Assembly (NCBI GenBank): GCA_937146725.1
Contig: CAKZRU010000149.1
Span: 1 to 33,747, forward strand
DNA: 33,747 bases
Direction: 5' to 3'
DNA from: an uncultured Myxococcales bacterium
Lineage (GTDB): Bacteria > Myxococcota_A > Bradymonadia > UBA7976 > VGTA01
The translations under genes and the position numbers were made by a program. The notes under the pieces were generated by a model, which saw only the letters and a program-made list of their open reading frames with translations, did not search any database and was not told the DNA's origin. Within the stretch, counting starts at the first letter, position 1. Each line of letters begins with the position of its first letter. Positions 8,470-16,710 of this stretch are shown here, in pieces.

Positions 8470-10170
8470 TTAAACACTCTTTCTGAGCCTAAGGCGTAAA
8501 AGAGTGATGCCAAATAGGGCACAAAGCAAAATAAATAAGGGTTGTTTACTATTTAAGTTTTGACATGCTGCACCTGTACCATTAGCACCAACAACGACCT
8601 CAAATACGTTGTCTCTAGTCTTGGATGAGCCATTAGGGTTTAAGATCGTCACTTTTCTTGGCCCTAAAGGTGCAAAGCGATTGACCTTAATTCTTAATTG
8701 AAAAAAGCGCAATGCAGGATCTGAAGTATCTTGATAAACAGGAGTATCGCCGATCACTTCAATCCCACCACCATATAAGATGAAGGATGCACGGCAAGCA
8801 AGTCCTCGGGCATAGATTCGTAAATCTGTTTCTTGACCAACAGCTACAACGCCCGGATTAGCGGCTACAATCTCTGAAATATTTTGCTCAAAGTCGTCGC
8901 CTTCACAAGCATCTCCACCACTTCCACCGGGGATGGGTGTAGCGCCTTCAACGCTTGCTGGAGGAATAATTTCAAATAGATCAACACCGGTTTGAGTTGT
9001 TGAATTGGGGTTGGTCACGGTCACCGATACAGGACCCGGAGCGGCGGTGGGTGGAATCTGTAAATAATTACGAATCCCATCATAGCCCGGTGCATTTTGA
9101 GCCTCAATCACGACTTCTGATGGTCTAACGGATTGTACAGAGGGATTACTGAACTGAATACTTGAGTCAATATTAAAGCCCTGTCCCAATACCCATAGGG
9201 CCACATTTCGTCCGGCTCTGACCGCAAGAGGTGAGGCGCTACTTACCTGTTCAATATCTTCGGCACCGCTATTATCAAAAACTAAGCCTTGACCTTGTTC
9301 CACAATTTCAAAAAGACCTTCTTCTGTTTTGCGTGCACCTGTTGATGGTGAGCTCAGCGTAATACTTACCGGACCTAGTGGTGCATCACCCGAAATGCGT
9401 GCATAGTATAAAATACCGTCTAACTCACCACCTGTATCAGTTGTATTTCTAAAGACTTGCTGTGGAATGACCATAGAATCTGTATTGAGGGCAGGCTCGA
9501 TTGCAGTTGTATTAAACTTAACCTCAACATCGGGTGGAAACTCACGGCCTTCGATCCATAAGTTAACCTGTCCACCGACCTCTCCCTTAGGTGGGCTTGC
9601 TCGAGTAATCACATTGATTGAGCCCGCCTCTCTAGGAGGCAGACTTTCATATAAACCACCGTTGCCACTTGAATTCGGAGCAGGATCATCATTTGGGTCA
9701 GTATTCATGCCCCCCATGTTCATACCACCATTATTCATGCCACCAGTATTGCCTCCCGAACCAGCTCTGACCATTAAGGCCGAAAACTTAGTGCGGGTGT
9801 CATTGGCATTACTCACCACTAGATTACGACCTCCAACTGGTGCTGTTGCCGTAGCTGATGCTGTAAAAACTAGACGGTCACCTCGACCATCATCGGCTTC
9901 GGCTGCTGTCACCAACATAGGCTGCCCTTGCACAGTAACGCCCACTTCAGTGTCTGGTGCAGCTTCAAAGCTCACATTGATCATATCGCCGAAACCTCCT
10001 CCATATAGAGTAAGCTCGATACTTTGACCTTGTTCAATGGTATTTGGTTCTAGGGTGCTTAAAGAAAGCTGTGCCCAAACATTGGAACTTACTAAAAGGA
10101 CAAAAATACCTAGGGTATATTGACTGAGCGTTAGCATTGAAGTCTTAAGTCTAGGCTTTAAATAAATCAT
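8470..10170 (-). CDS. Exported IPT/TIG-like multidomain protein with C-terminal anchor
   Basis: The protein has 566 residues. It has an N-terminal signal peptide ending near VWAQ (residue 34) and four repeated beta-rich units of about 100 residues. Each begins with a phrase such as 'P..I..GQ...L.L.G.GF' and ends in 'APLGP...I.NPN..' followed by F-E-(I/V)-V. This is the layout of IPT/TIG (Ig-like) domains in secreted proteins. A Gly/Met/Asn-rich linker (residues about 138-165, GGMNxGGM) separates units one and two. The C-terminus has a Cys, a hydrophobic helix and RLRLRKS, resembling MYXO-CTERM sorting tails. It is probably surface-exposed. The ligand is unknown. A GGGGAG element precedes the ATG by about ten bases. 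It is transcribed divergently from era and upstream of the redoxin lipoprotein. Confidence 0.75.
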   Translation of the reverse strand: MIYLKPRLKTSMLTLSQYTLGIFVLLVSSNVWAQLSLSTLEPNTIEQGQSIELTLYGGGFGDMINVSFEAAPDTEVGVTVQGQPMLVTAAEADDGRGDRLVFTASATATAPVGGRNLVVSNANDTRTKFSALMVRAGSGGNTGGMNNGGMNMGGMNTDPNDDPAPNSSGNGGLYESLPPREAGSINVITRASPPKGEVGGQVNLWIEGREFPPDVEVKFNTTAIEPALNTDSMVIPQQVFRNTTDTGGELDGILYYARISGDAPLGPVSITLSSPSTGARKTEEGLFEIVEQGQGLVFDNSGAEDIEQVSSASPLAVRAGRNVALWVLGQGFNIDSSIQFSNPSVQSVRPSEVVIEAQNAPGYDGIRNYLQIPPTAAPGPVSVTVTNPNSTTQTGVDLFEIIPPASVEGATPIPGGSGGDACEGDDFEQNISEIVAANPGVVAVGQETDLRIYARGLACRASFILYGGGIEVIGDTPVYQDTSDPALRFFQLRIKVNRFAPLGPRKVTILNPNGSSKTRDNVFEVVVGANGTGAACQNLNSKQPLFILLCALFGITLLRLRLRKSV

Positions 10171-10302
10171 TATATATACTCCCCACCTGTTTATATTGCT
10201 TGAATAGATTTACATCTTAGTTTAACTGCCACATGTATCGCAAAATATAAACACCATTAGATGGTCAAAATAATTATTGGCCATGATCACCTGAGAGAAA
10301 CT

Positions 10303-11262
10303 ATGACTCAAGAATCGGAATATAGTCCTATATTTAACGCTGAAACCCCCGAAGGCTTTCGCTGCGGTTTTATTACTTTAATCGGTGCGCCCAATGTAGG
10401 CAAGTCAACTTTGCTTAATGCTATGATTGGGGAGCATCTTGCCATCACTTCACGTCGCCCTCAAACCACACGTAATCGTATTCCTGGTGTACTCAGCCGA
10501 GAAGATGCCCAGCTTATCTTTATTGATACGCCCGGTCTACACCATGGTAAAAGTGCTCTAAATCGCTACATGGATCACATTGCCCATGATGCCTTAAGCG
10601 ATACAGATGTTGTTGCTTTATTGATCGAAGCTGGCATTGGCCCAGAAATGCAGGTGGGCGTATCTACTGTGGCTCGTCAAGTTCTTGAAGCTTTGCGCTC
10701 AAGACAGCAACGAGTCTTTTTGATCATTAACAAGATGGATCGCATCCAAAGAGATCATCTACTCCCCATCATTGAAGCCTATCGCGATATTTATCCCTTT
10801 GAGCAAATTATCCCAATCAGTGCTCTAAAGCGTGATAATGTTGATCAATTGGTCGATCTTTTTGTGGACGCTTTACCCGAAGGACCTGCACTTTATCCAA
10901 CTGATCTGCTGACCGATTTACCGGAACGATTCTTTGCGGCTGAAATCATTCGTGAAAAACTCTTTAGACGCCTTGATCAAGAAGTGCCCTATTCTACCGC
11001 TGTAACGATTGACTCTTGGAGAGATCAAGGTGAACGCGGGGTCTTTATTGACGCCACCATTCACGTGGAAAGAGACTCACAAAAAGGGATTGTGATTGGA
11101 AAGGGTGGCTCACAACTCAAAGAAATTGGTACACAGGCTCGAGGGCGCTTAGAAAAACTCTTAAACAGCCGCGTACATCTTAAGCTTTTTGTCCGAGTAG
11201 AACCTCGTTGGACTCGCTCTGATAAGTCAATACGAAAGTTTGGCTATCAGCGCCAAGATTAA
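10303..11262 (+). CDS. era: GTPase Era
   Basis: Era binds the 3' end of 16S rRNA and helps 30S subunit maturation. From the chosen start it has 319 residues, slightly more than E. coli Era (301). The G1 motif GAPNVGKST lies at residues 28-36, followed by switch I QTTRNRI, G3 DTPG, and G4 NKMD. The C-terminal KH domain is marked by GIVIGKGGSQLKEIG. The longest frame begins at 10261 with no Shine-Dalgarno sequence, whereas GAGAG lies about five bases before the ATG at 10303, so the inner start is preferred. It is followed 17 bases later by der, so the two ribosome-assembly GTPases are probably one transcript. Confidence 0.97.
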   Translation: MTQESEYSPIFNAETPEGFRCGFITLIGAPNVGKSTLLNAMIGEHLAITSRRPQTTRNRIPGVLSREDAQLIFIDTPGLHHGKSALNRYMDHIAHDALSDTDVVALLIEAGIGPEMQVGVSTVARQVLEALRSRQQRVFLIINKMDRIQRDHLLPIIEAYRDIYPFEQIIPISALKRDNVDQLVDLFVDALPEGPALYPTDLLTDLPERFFAAEIIREKLFRRLDQEVPYSTAVTIDSWRDQGERGVFIDATIHVERDSQKGIVIGKGGSQLKEIGTQARGRLEKLLNSRVHLKLFVRVEPRWTRSDKSIRKFGYQRQD

Positions 11263-11279
11263 TAGAAAAAGAGGTAAAT

Positions 11280-12629
11280 ATGAGAGCTTTAGTTGCAATA
11301 GTAGGACGCCCAAATGTCGGCAAGTCCACACTATTTAATCGTTTGGTAGGTGCGAAAAAAGCCATTGTCCTTGATACGCCCGGCGTGACTCGAGACCGAC
11401 ATTATGGTGAAGCAAAATGGGCCGGCCCTCCCTTTGATCTCATCGATACCGGTGGTTTTGAAATGGTTGATAGCTCTAGTATTATTAAGCAAATGCGTGA
11501 ACAAGCCATGGCGGCCATCGAAGAATCCGATTTGGTGATCTTTGTTGTTGATGGGCGTACCGGGGTAACCCCAGATGATATTGAAGTCGCTCGCTTGCTC
11601 AGAAACTCAGGTAAAGCTTGTATTTGCGCAGTAAACAAGATTGATGGCCAAAAGCAAGATGCCTTAATTTATGAGTTTTATTCGCTAGGCTTAGATCAGA
11701 TCATGCCGATTTCTGCCGAGCATAGCCGAGGTGTCAGCCAATTATTAGAGGCGGTTGATGACACTCTAAATCTTAGTGCTTTCTTTGCTGATCTTGATGG
11801 TGAGCGTGAAGATGAAACACGCATCGCCTTATTAGGTCGTCCTAATGTTGGCAAGTCAACTTTGACCAATCGCCTACTTGGTGAAGACCGAATGATCGTT
11901 GACTCTACTGCGGGTACAACACGAGATTCTATTGATGCCCCAATGATTATCGATGGTGAGCGCTTTTTACTGATTGATACCGCTGGACTAAGACGCAAAA
12001 GCAATATCAAGCGTTGGAGTAGCGAGGGGTTTAGCGTTATGCGAACCATTCGTGCTGTTGAGCGTTGCCATGTAGCAGTGGTCTTGATTGATGCGGAAGA
12101 AGGCATCACTGATCAAGATGCCAAAATCATTGGCTTAACTCATGAAAAAGGTCGGGCCTTGATCATTTTGGTCAATAAGTGGGATGCGGTTGAAAAAGAT
12201 CATAAAACCGTTGAGGTTTACAAAGAGCAAATCAATCGTAAATTACCCTTTGCCGGCTATGCCCCTATTCTGTTTATCTCAGGACTCACCGGTCAACGTG
12301 TTCACAAACTGATTGGCTTAGTTAAACAAGTCCGTGAGAATCACCTATTTAGATCATCAACCGGTCCGCTAAACCGTTGGCTTGAGGAAGTGATACAGAA
12401 GCACCACCCACCAACACATAAAAATCGTCGTCTTCGACTTTATTATGTCACGCAAGCGCGCAATGCACCGCCTACACTTATTTTCCATTGTAACCACCCC
12501 GAAGCTGTTCACTTTAGTTACCAGCGCTATCTTACCAATCAGTTTAGGGAAAAGTTTGGTTTAGAGGGGACCCCAATCCGCTTGGTGTTTAGAGGTAAGG
12601 ATAATCCTTTTGATCCTGATGAGCTCTAA
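11280..12629 (+). CDS. der: Ribosome biogenesis GTPase Der (EngA)
   Basis: Der is the double-GTPase factor for 50S assembly. The 449-residue protein has two complete G domains, each with GRPNVGKST (the first from residue 9, the second near 186). It has DTPG or DTAG as G3, NKID and NKWD as G4, and the C-terminal KH-like domain (residues about 355-449). Length is typical of the family. GAGG lies several bases before the ATG. It is the second gene of the era-der unit. The downstream hydrolase is convergent, with stops 14 bases apart. Nothing looks unusual. Confidence 0.98.
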   Translation: MRALVAIVGRPNVGKSTLFNRLVGAKKAIVLDTPGVTRDRHYGEAKWAGPPFDLIDTGGFEMVDSSSIIKQMREQAMAAIEESDLVIFVVDGRTGVTPDDIEVARLLRNSGKACICAVNKIDGQKQDALIYEFYSLGLDQIMPISAEHSRGVSQLLEAVDDTLNLSAFFADLDGEREDETRIALLGRPNVGKSTLTNRLLGEDRMIVDSTAGTTRDSIDAPMIIDGERFLLIDTAGLRRKSNIKRWSSEGFSVMRTIRAVERCHVAVVLIDAEEGITDQDAKIIGLTHEKGRALIILVNKWDAVEKDHKTVEVYKEQINRKLPFAGYAPILFISGLTGQRVHKLIGLVKQVRENHLFRSSTGPLNRWLEEVIQKHHPPTHKNRRLRLYYVTQARNAPPTLIFHCNHPEAVHFSYQRYLTNQFREKFGLEGTPIRLVFRGKDNPFDPDEL

Positions 12630-12642
12630 CCGACTAAATACT

Positions 12643-13500
12643 TTATAAGTCACCTAACAAGGTGATTAGTGCCTCAAGTTGCTCAATATGCACCCAATGC
12701 CCTGAATTTTTAAGCAGTGGAGTGGCAATATGAGGAAAGCTTTGACTGATTCTTTGCTCATCTTCAGCTGTCCAACGCAAACCGCGCTCGGCTCTTAAAA
12801 GATGTACTTGGATGCTTGGTTGAATCTTGGCTAGCAATGACCAGCCATCGACTTTCCAATAGTCAGCAATCAATGCCTTAATGCCTGCCAAGTCAAACTT
12901 CCAGGTAAATCCTTCGTCACCTAAATGATCCTCAGTGCGTATTCTTCGTAGGTTTGTCGTCATCCATTGGGCAATCCCCAAAGCAAAACCTTGATCGGTA
13001 AAGTACGTACTGACCGCTTGTCTTGAAACTTGTGGTAAAGACATTTGGCCACAGGCATCAATCACTCGCGCCACCTCTCCATGTCCCGGACGTAAATCGG
13101 CCGCAAGTGGACTATCCAAAGTCCACACTCGCTCTAGTCCTAATCTTTGTTGGAAAGTTGATACTTTTGCCGCATATTGCAAGGCGACTTTCCCTCCAAA
13201 AGAATGGCCAATTAATACCTGTGGTGCTCCTATTTTTTGAGCTAAATCGATTAGGTCTTCAACACAGGCTTCAATCGTATGCGGTGCATCTACATGCTCG
13301 GTTTCACCATGACAGCGGAGGTCTACGGTAGTAATACTCAGTTGAGGGTGACTTTGACTTAAGCGTCTAGCAAAACGAGACCAGTTTTGTCGCGAACCCA
13401 TAATCCCATGTAAAATCCAAACCCTTCTTCCCTGTTCTGCACCACTTTGGGTGTAGCCAAGCTCTGCTCTCACACTATTTGAATTGACAATCACTGTCAT
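12643..13500 (-). CDS. Alpha/beta hydrolase (YbfF-like esterase)
   Basis: A 285-residue cytosolic alpha/beta hydrolase. The oxyanion segment LHGIMGSRQNW begins near residue 30. The nucleophile motif GHSFGG places the catalytic Ser at 100. The catalytic His is probably His268 in SGHWVHIE near the C-terminus. The architecture with DLRCHG after strand four resembles YbfF-type acyl-CoA/palmitoyl esterases, so hydrolysis of a short ester or thioester is a family-based guess. The acid residue is unclear because the usual G-x-x-S/D segment reads RAERGLRW. The longest frame begins at 13545, but AGGAGG six bases before the ATG at 13500 fixes the start. It is convergent with der. Confidence 0.85.
   Translation of the reverse strand: MTVIVNSNSVRAELGYTQSGAEQGRRVWILHGIMGSRQNWSRFARRLSQSHPQLSITTVDLRCHGETEHVDAPHTIEACVEDLIDLAQKIGAPQVLIGHSFGGKVALQYAAKVSTFQQRLGLERVWTLDSPLAADLRPGHGEVARVIDACGQMSLPQVSRQAVSTYFTDQGFALGIAQWMTTNLRRIRTEDHLGDEGFTWKFDLAGIKALIADYWKVDGWSLLAKIQPSIQVHLLRAERGLRWTAEDEQRISQSFPHIATPLLKNSGHWVHIEQLEALITLLGDL
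12650..12665. terminator. Candidate stem-loop between der and hydrolase gene
   Basis: TCACCT-AACA-AGGTGA is a perfect 6-bp stem with a four-base loop. It lies 20 bases after the der stop and inside the last codons of the convergent hydrolase gene. There is no T-run after it on the plus strand, so termination is only weakly supported. Confidence 0.25.
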
Positions 13501-13887
13501 AAGAGGCCTCCTAACTATATATACCCACGATTTGATCATCAGCATGATCTTTATCTAGTGAGTCTTAAAAGCAAGTTTTAAAGTAAATGATAAAGCAGGC
13601 TATGACATATCCGTGTCTTTTTGTCACCTATGCAAAGAGTACTGCTTAAGCTTTAAGTATGACTTCAGATTAAGCACACCAGCACTGTAATATGTGAACG
13701 ACTCTTCACATTGGAAGCTAACTGTGAATATCCGTTCACTATATTGATAACTAATCTACTAATTTAATTGACTTATTTAAGAGTAACCCCTCATATTTAT
13801 ACCGTCTGGAATTTTGGAACAAGTATTGCTTAGTTTAACACATCATATTTTTAAATCATTGATCCATTCTAAAAGGTGACCAAACTC
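13501..13887. other. AT-rich divergent intergenic region with two dyads
   Basis: About 390 bases separate the divergent hydrolase and DUF2330 genes. I see no credible coding frame or RNA gene. The only clear structure is the pair of dyads at 13693-13740, described separately. The segment nearest the DUF2330 gene is AT-rich with several T/A blocks, consistent with promoters, but no hexamer pair stands out. Confidence 0.6.
13693..13740. promoter_or_regulatory. Two TGTGAA-N6-TTCAC dyads 30 bp apart
   Basis: Site one at 13693-13710 reads TGTGAA CGACTC TTCACA. Site two at 13723-13740 reads TGTGAA TATCCG TTCACT. The half-sites are identical apart from the last base, while the six-base centres differ, as expected for a dimeric regulator. 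Their starts are exactly 30 bp apart, close to three helical turns, so two dimers would bind the same face. They lie about 150-195 bases upstream of the DUF2330 start and about 190-240 bases upstream of the hydrolase start. The arms resemble CRP half-sites, but the separation TGTGA-N8-TCACA is two bases too long for canonical CRP. Confidence 0.5.
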
Positions 13888-15618
13888 ATGCATTTTCACA
13901 CTTTGCCTCGCTTATCCCAAGTTTTACTACTTGCTTTAAGCTTTAACCTTCTTAACCCAATGTCAGCCTTGGCTTGTGGTGGTTTTTTCTGTAATGCGAC
14001 CCAACCGGTTAATCAAGCCGCTGAACGTATTTTGTTTTCGGTACAAAATCGCCAAACCGATATGCATGTACAGATTCAATACCAAGGTCCCCCCACCGGT
14101 TTTGGTTGGATCTTACCAGTCGCACCTGGCGTAGAAACAACCGTATCAAGTGAGGCTTTGTTTATTGCCCTTGATCGCATCTATGGACCAAGCTTTTTTC
14201 TAAACTATGAGTATGATGAAAGCTGTGATGACCCCAATCGCTATGACTACGATGATGAGCTATTTGCCTCGGCAGACGGTGCAGCAGATGCTAGTTTACC
14301 ATCGGAGTCAGAGCCCACAGTTCAGGTGATTTCTCGAGAGCCCGTTGGCCCTTATGACCGAGCCATTTTACAAGCTGACAATGTTGAAGTTCTACGAGAT
14401 TGGTTAAATGAGAATGAATACCAAATCCCCAATAGCATCGACGAAAAGCTAGGCCCATATATTGAGGGGGGTGCGGTTTTTGTGGTGATTAAGCTTCTTG
14501 CTGATAGTGATGTGGGTGACTTAGTGCCCCTTAAGTTGAGTTTTCCTGGCACTGCCCCAAGTATTCCCATTTTACCAACCTCGGTTTCAGCTGAGCCGGA
14601 TATGGGTATGATTGTCCATGTATTGGGTGCCTATCGAGCAATTCCTACTAATTACCAACACGTTATTATCAATGAAGCCGCCATTGATTGGGAAAGCCGA
14701 GGCAGTAATTATACCGATGTCGTGAGTCAAGCGGCAGATGAGGCTGATGGCAAAGCCTTTACCACCGACTATTCGGGTGAGGTTGGTGAGCAAATTCAGA
14801 GTATCATCCGTCCATATAGCGATCAAATACTCGCTGATATCGCGGCCGCAACTACTTTTGGTGATATTCAAAGTGCAATTCCTGATCGTACCAACCCTGA
14901 TTATCAACGAATCTTCACCAGTATCTTTGGTGATCAAGATCAGCAATGGGACCAACCGGCCGATGGCTTAGTTTTATCAGAGGCACTGATTGAGCAGTTT
15001 AATCCTGTATATGAAGACCTCAACCAACTCTTTGTGACTTCAGCAAACATGACTCGTCTTTATACAACAATGAGCGCCTCTGAAATGGACAGTGACCCGA
15101 TGTTTGACTTTAATGCTGACTTAGAGTCAGTAAGCAATGTCCGTACTGCAACCATGTATGTCACCTGTGATGCTGATTACCAGCCTTTGGAGCAAGTCAT
15201 TGAATTGAGTGATGGACGACGATATCCAATAGAAACAGTGACTCCAATTTCTCGTCAAAATGGTGAAACCGTACGCGGTGAAGACCAAGTAGCTGCTGTA
15301 CGAATCGAGCGTATGTTTACTTCAGGACAGCCCGAGGTGATTAGAGAGCTACCCGCCGAGATGACTACACCTAATGAGGGCTCACTGATGAATATGAATG
15401 ATGGCCAAGGTCCCTCTGAGCAACTTTGTAATCTCTTACCAATCGCTTGTGAAAACAATAATACAACAAGTACACCTACAGTAGATGGCGGTGAGGGTAA
15501 TAGCGGTGGGAGTGGTAAGTCTAGTGGTTGTGAGCAAGCAAATCAGCAAAGTCCTACCATGCTTTTGGCTTTATTAATGTGTCTTGGTTTTGCTTATCGC
15601 CGACGTGAGACGCACTAA
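13888..15618 (+). CDS. DUF2330 protein with MYXO-CTERM-like tail
   Basis: The 576-residue protein has a signal peptide ending near ALA, followed at once by the DUF2330 hallmark CGGFFC...QPVNQAAERILFSV and a GWILPV segment. The family has no known biochemical role and is common in Myxococcota. The acidic insert near residue 130 (DGAADASLPSESEP) looks like a surface loop. The C-terminus has a Gly/Ser-rich linker, GC, a hydrophobic helix (TMLLALLMCLGFAY) and RRR, a MYXO-CTERM-type sorting signal, so the product is probably processed and displayed on the outer surface. GGTGA eight bases before the ATG at 13888 decides the start over the in-frame GTG at 13876. The gene stands alone and is convergent with fxsA. 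Confidence 0.85.
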   Translation: MHFHTLPRLSQVLLLALSFNLLNPMSALACGGFFCNATQPVNQAAERILFSVQNRQTDMHVQIQYQGPPTGFGWILPVAPGVETTVSSEALFIALDRIYGPSFFLNYEYDESCDDPNRYDYDDELFASADGAADASLPSESEPTVQVISREPVGPYDRAILQADNVEVLRDWLNENEYQIPNSIDEKLGPYIEGGAVFVVIKLLADSDVGDLVPLKLSFPGTAPSIPILPTSVSAEPDMGMIVHVLGAYRAIPTNYQHVIINEAAIDWESRGSNYTDVVSQAADEADGKAFTTDYSGEVGEQIQSIIRPYSDQILADIAAATTFGDIQSAIPDRTNPDYQRIFTSIFGDQDQQWDQPADGLVLSEALIEQFNPVYEDLNQLFVTSANMTRLYTTMSASEMDSDPMFDFNADLESVSNVRTATMYVTCDADYQPLEQVIELSDGRRYPIETVTPISRQNGETVRGEDQVAAVRIERMFTSGQPEVIRELPAEMTTPNEGSLMNMNDGQGPSEQLCNLLPIACENNNTTSTPTVDGGEGNSGGSGKSSGCEQANQQSPTMLLALLMCLGFAYRRRETH

Positions 15619-15636
15619 CCTTAAGGATTGTAACTC

Positions 15637-16326
15637 TTATTGATCAATCACCTCAGCATCAACATCAATAATGACTTGCTGAGTTTGTGCTTGCTTGGGT
15701 TCTGCATTACGACGACGTCTTTTGGTGCCTGGCTTTTGAGTTGGGTGTACACCTTCTCTTGAAGCGCTTGCCGGTGCAGACTCTTGGTCTTGAATATCAA
15801 TGGTCTCGGTTTCTGTTTGGCTTGCTTGCCCGCCAAAGGGATTTTGCTCGCCAAAGGGATTTTGCTCGCCAAAGGGATTTTGCCCGCCAAAGGGATGTTG
15901 CCCACCAAAGGGATTTTGCCCACCAAAGGGATTTTGCCCGCCAAAACCGCCTTGAGCATTGTTTAAGACAGCATGAAGTCCACCCTTAAATAACTTGGAT
16001 AAAATAAGTTGGCCAAGGGTTGGATGTAAGAGTGCTAAGCCAAAAAGATCGGTTAAAGGGCCTGGGATCACCAACATAATCCCACTTAATAAAGTAACTA
16101 AAGGCCTCATCATCATACTAGGATCACTGATTTCTCCCCGCATCATTTGCTGCTGAAGCTTATGATTCATTTGTCGCTGTTCACTGATTAAGCGCCAACC
16201 AATAAAGGCGGTCGCTATCATCAGAAGCCACATATTACTTGTCCCAAATTGATCGGCAATCACAGACAAGAGTTGAACTTCCAAAATTGTGGCAAGAAGC
16301 ATGAATAAGGAAATAATGAGACACAT
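15637..16326 (-). CDS. fxsA: FxsA-family membrane protein with FGGQNP repeats
   Basis: A 229-residue inner-membrane protein. Residues 1-120 match FxsA: a first helix (IISLFMLLATILEVQLLSVI), a second helix around residues 32-45, and the family block LLSGIMLVIPGPLTDLFGLALL at 79-100. E. coli FxsA, at about 158 residues, is known for easing phage T7 exclusion by the F plasmid; its normal role is unclear. This protein is longer because of six FGGQNP-type repeats plus a partial copy (residues 128-167) and a basic/acidic tail containing KRRRR. The extension is cytoplasmic if topology follows the family. No strong Shine-Dalgarno sequence is seen. It lies 384 bases behind rpsI on the same strand. Confidence 0.82.
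   Translation of the reverse strand: MCLIISLFMLLATILEVQLLSVIADQFGTSNMWLLMIATAFIGWRLISEQRQMNHKLQQQMMRGEISDPSMMMRPLVTLLSGIMLVIPGPLTDLFGLALLHPTLGQLILSKLFKGGLHAVLNNAQGGFGGQNPFGGQNPFGGQHPFGGQNPFGEQNPFGEQNPFGGQASQTETETIDIQDQESAPASASREGVHPTQKPGTKRRRRNAEPKQAQTQQVIIDVDAEVIDQ
15826..15945 (-). repeat. FGGQNP tandem repeat, 18-bp units
   Basis: Six 18-bp units encode FGGQNP, FGGQNP, FGGQHP, FGGQNP, FGEQNP and FGEQNP, followed by a partial FGGQAS. The DNA copies differ by only one or two bases, suggesting recent expansion or gene conversion. The Gly/Gln/Asn/Phe composition is prion-like or low-complexity and lies in the cytoplasmic tail of the FxsA homologue. Confidence 0.95.
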
Positions 16327-16710
16327 AGGTTAAGCCTTGAAGCCTAAAGGTTAATACATTGTTGGTTTAAGCATAAACACCAAACTAGTTAAGTCCAAAT
16401 ATCTTCTAAGATACACATGAGAATTACACATAAGACTACTTGGTGTTTTAAGCTCGCTTAGCTTGTATGTGATCAAAGTTGGCAACGCAATCATCTATGT
16501 GAGTATTTCGTAATTTAATCACAGAACAATCTTTATGATCGGTGGATAAACATAACTCATAGCTCCTGCATCACAAAGGAATAAGCATGTGGAGCTATGG
16601 GTAAGCATTTCAAAAAGTAAGTTCGTACAATGACTTTGAGCTTGATACCAACTTGCTTTTTGATTTTTTGTACAAGCAAAGCTTTGCTTGCACAGAAGCG
16701 ATAAAGACTC
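16327..16710. other. Non-coding region between rpsI and fxsA with inverted repeats
   Basis: About 380 bases without a credible gene. Three structures stand out. Arms at 16375-16383 and 16440-16448 (AAACACCAA / TTGGTGTTT) enclose 56 bases. Arms at 16558-16566 and 16591-16599 (CATAGCTCC / GGAGCTATG) enclose 24 bases, and pairing can extend inward after a bulge. A near-perfect palindrome lies at 16670-16693. None has a T-run placed for a canonical terminator of rpsI. A small RNA or processing sites are possible but unproven. Confidence 0.45.
16670..16693. repeat. 24-bp palindrome just past rpsI
   Basis: On the minus strand the RNA would read GUGCAAGCAA, loop AGCU, UUGCUUGUAC: ten pairs including one G-U. 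It begins 18 bases after the rpsI stop. It is followed on that strand by an A-rich run, not U, so it may stabilise or process the rpsI transcript rather than terminate it. The T-rich side is on the plus strand before the stem. Confidence 0.5.

Noticed and set aside
12650..12665. Strong intrinsic terminator after der
   Set aside because: The 6-bp stem has no following T-run on either strand, so it is listed only as a weak candidate.
13693..13740. Canonical CRP binding sites
   Set aside because: The consensus is TGTGA-N6-TCACA; here the gap is eight bases in both copies, so I call them only CRP-like dyads.
15637..16326. Phage-exclusion system based on fxsA
   Set aside because: FxsA is a widespread membrane protein and there are no neighbouring defence or phage genes.
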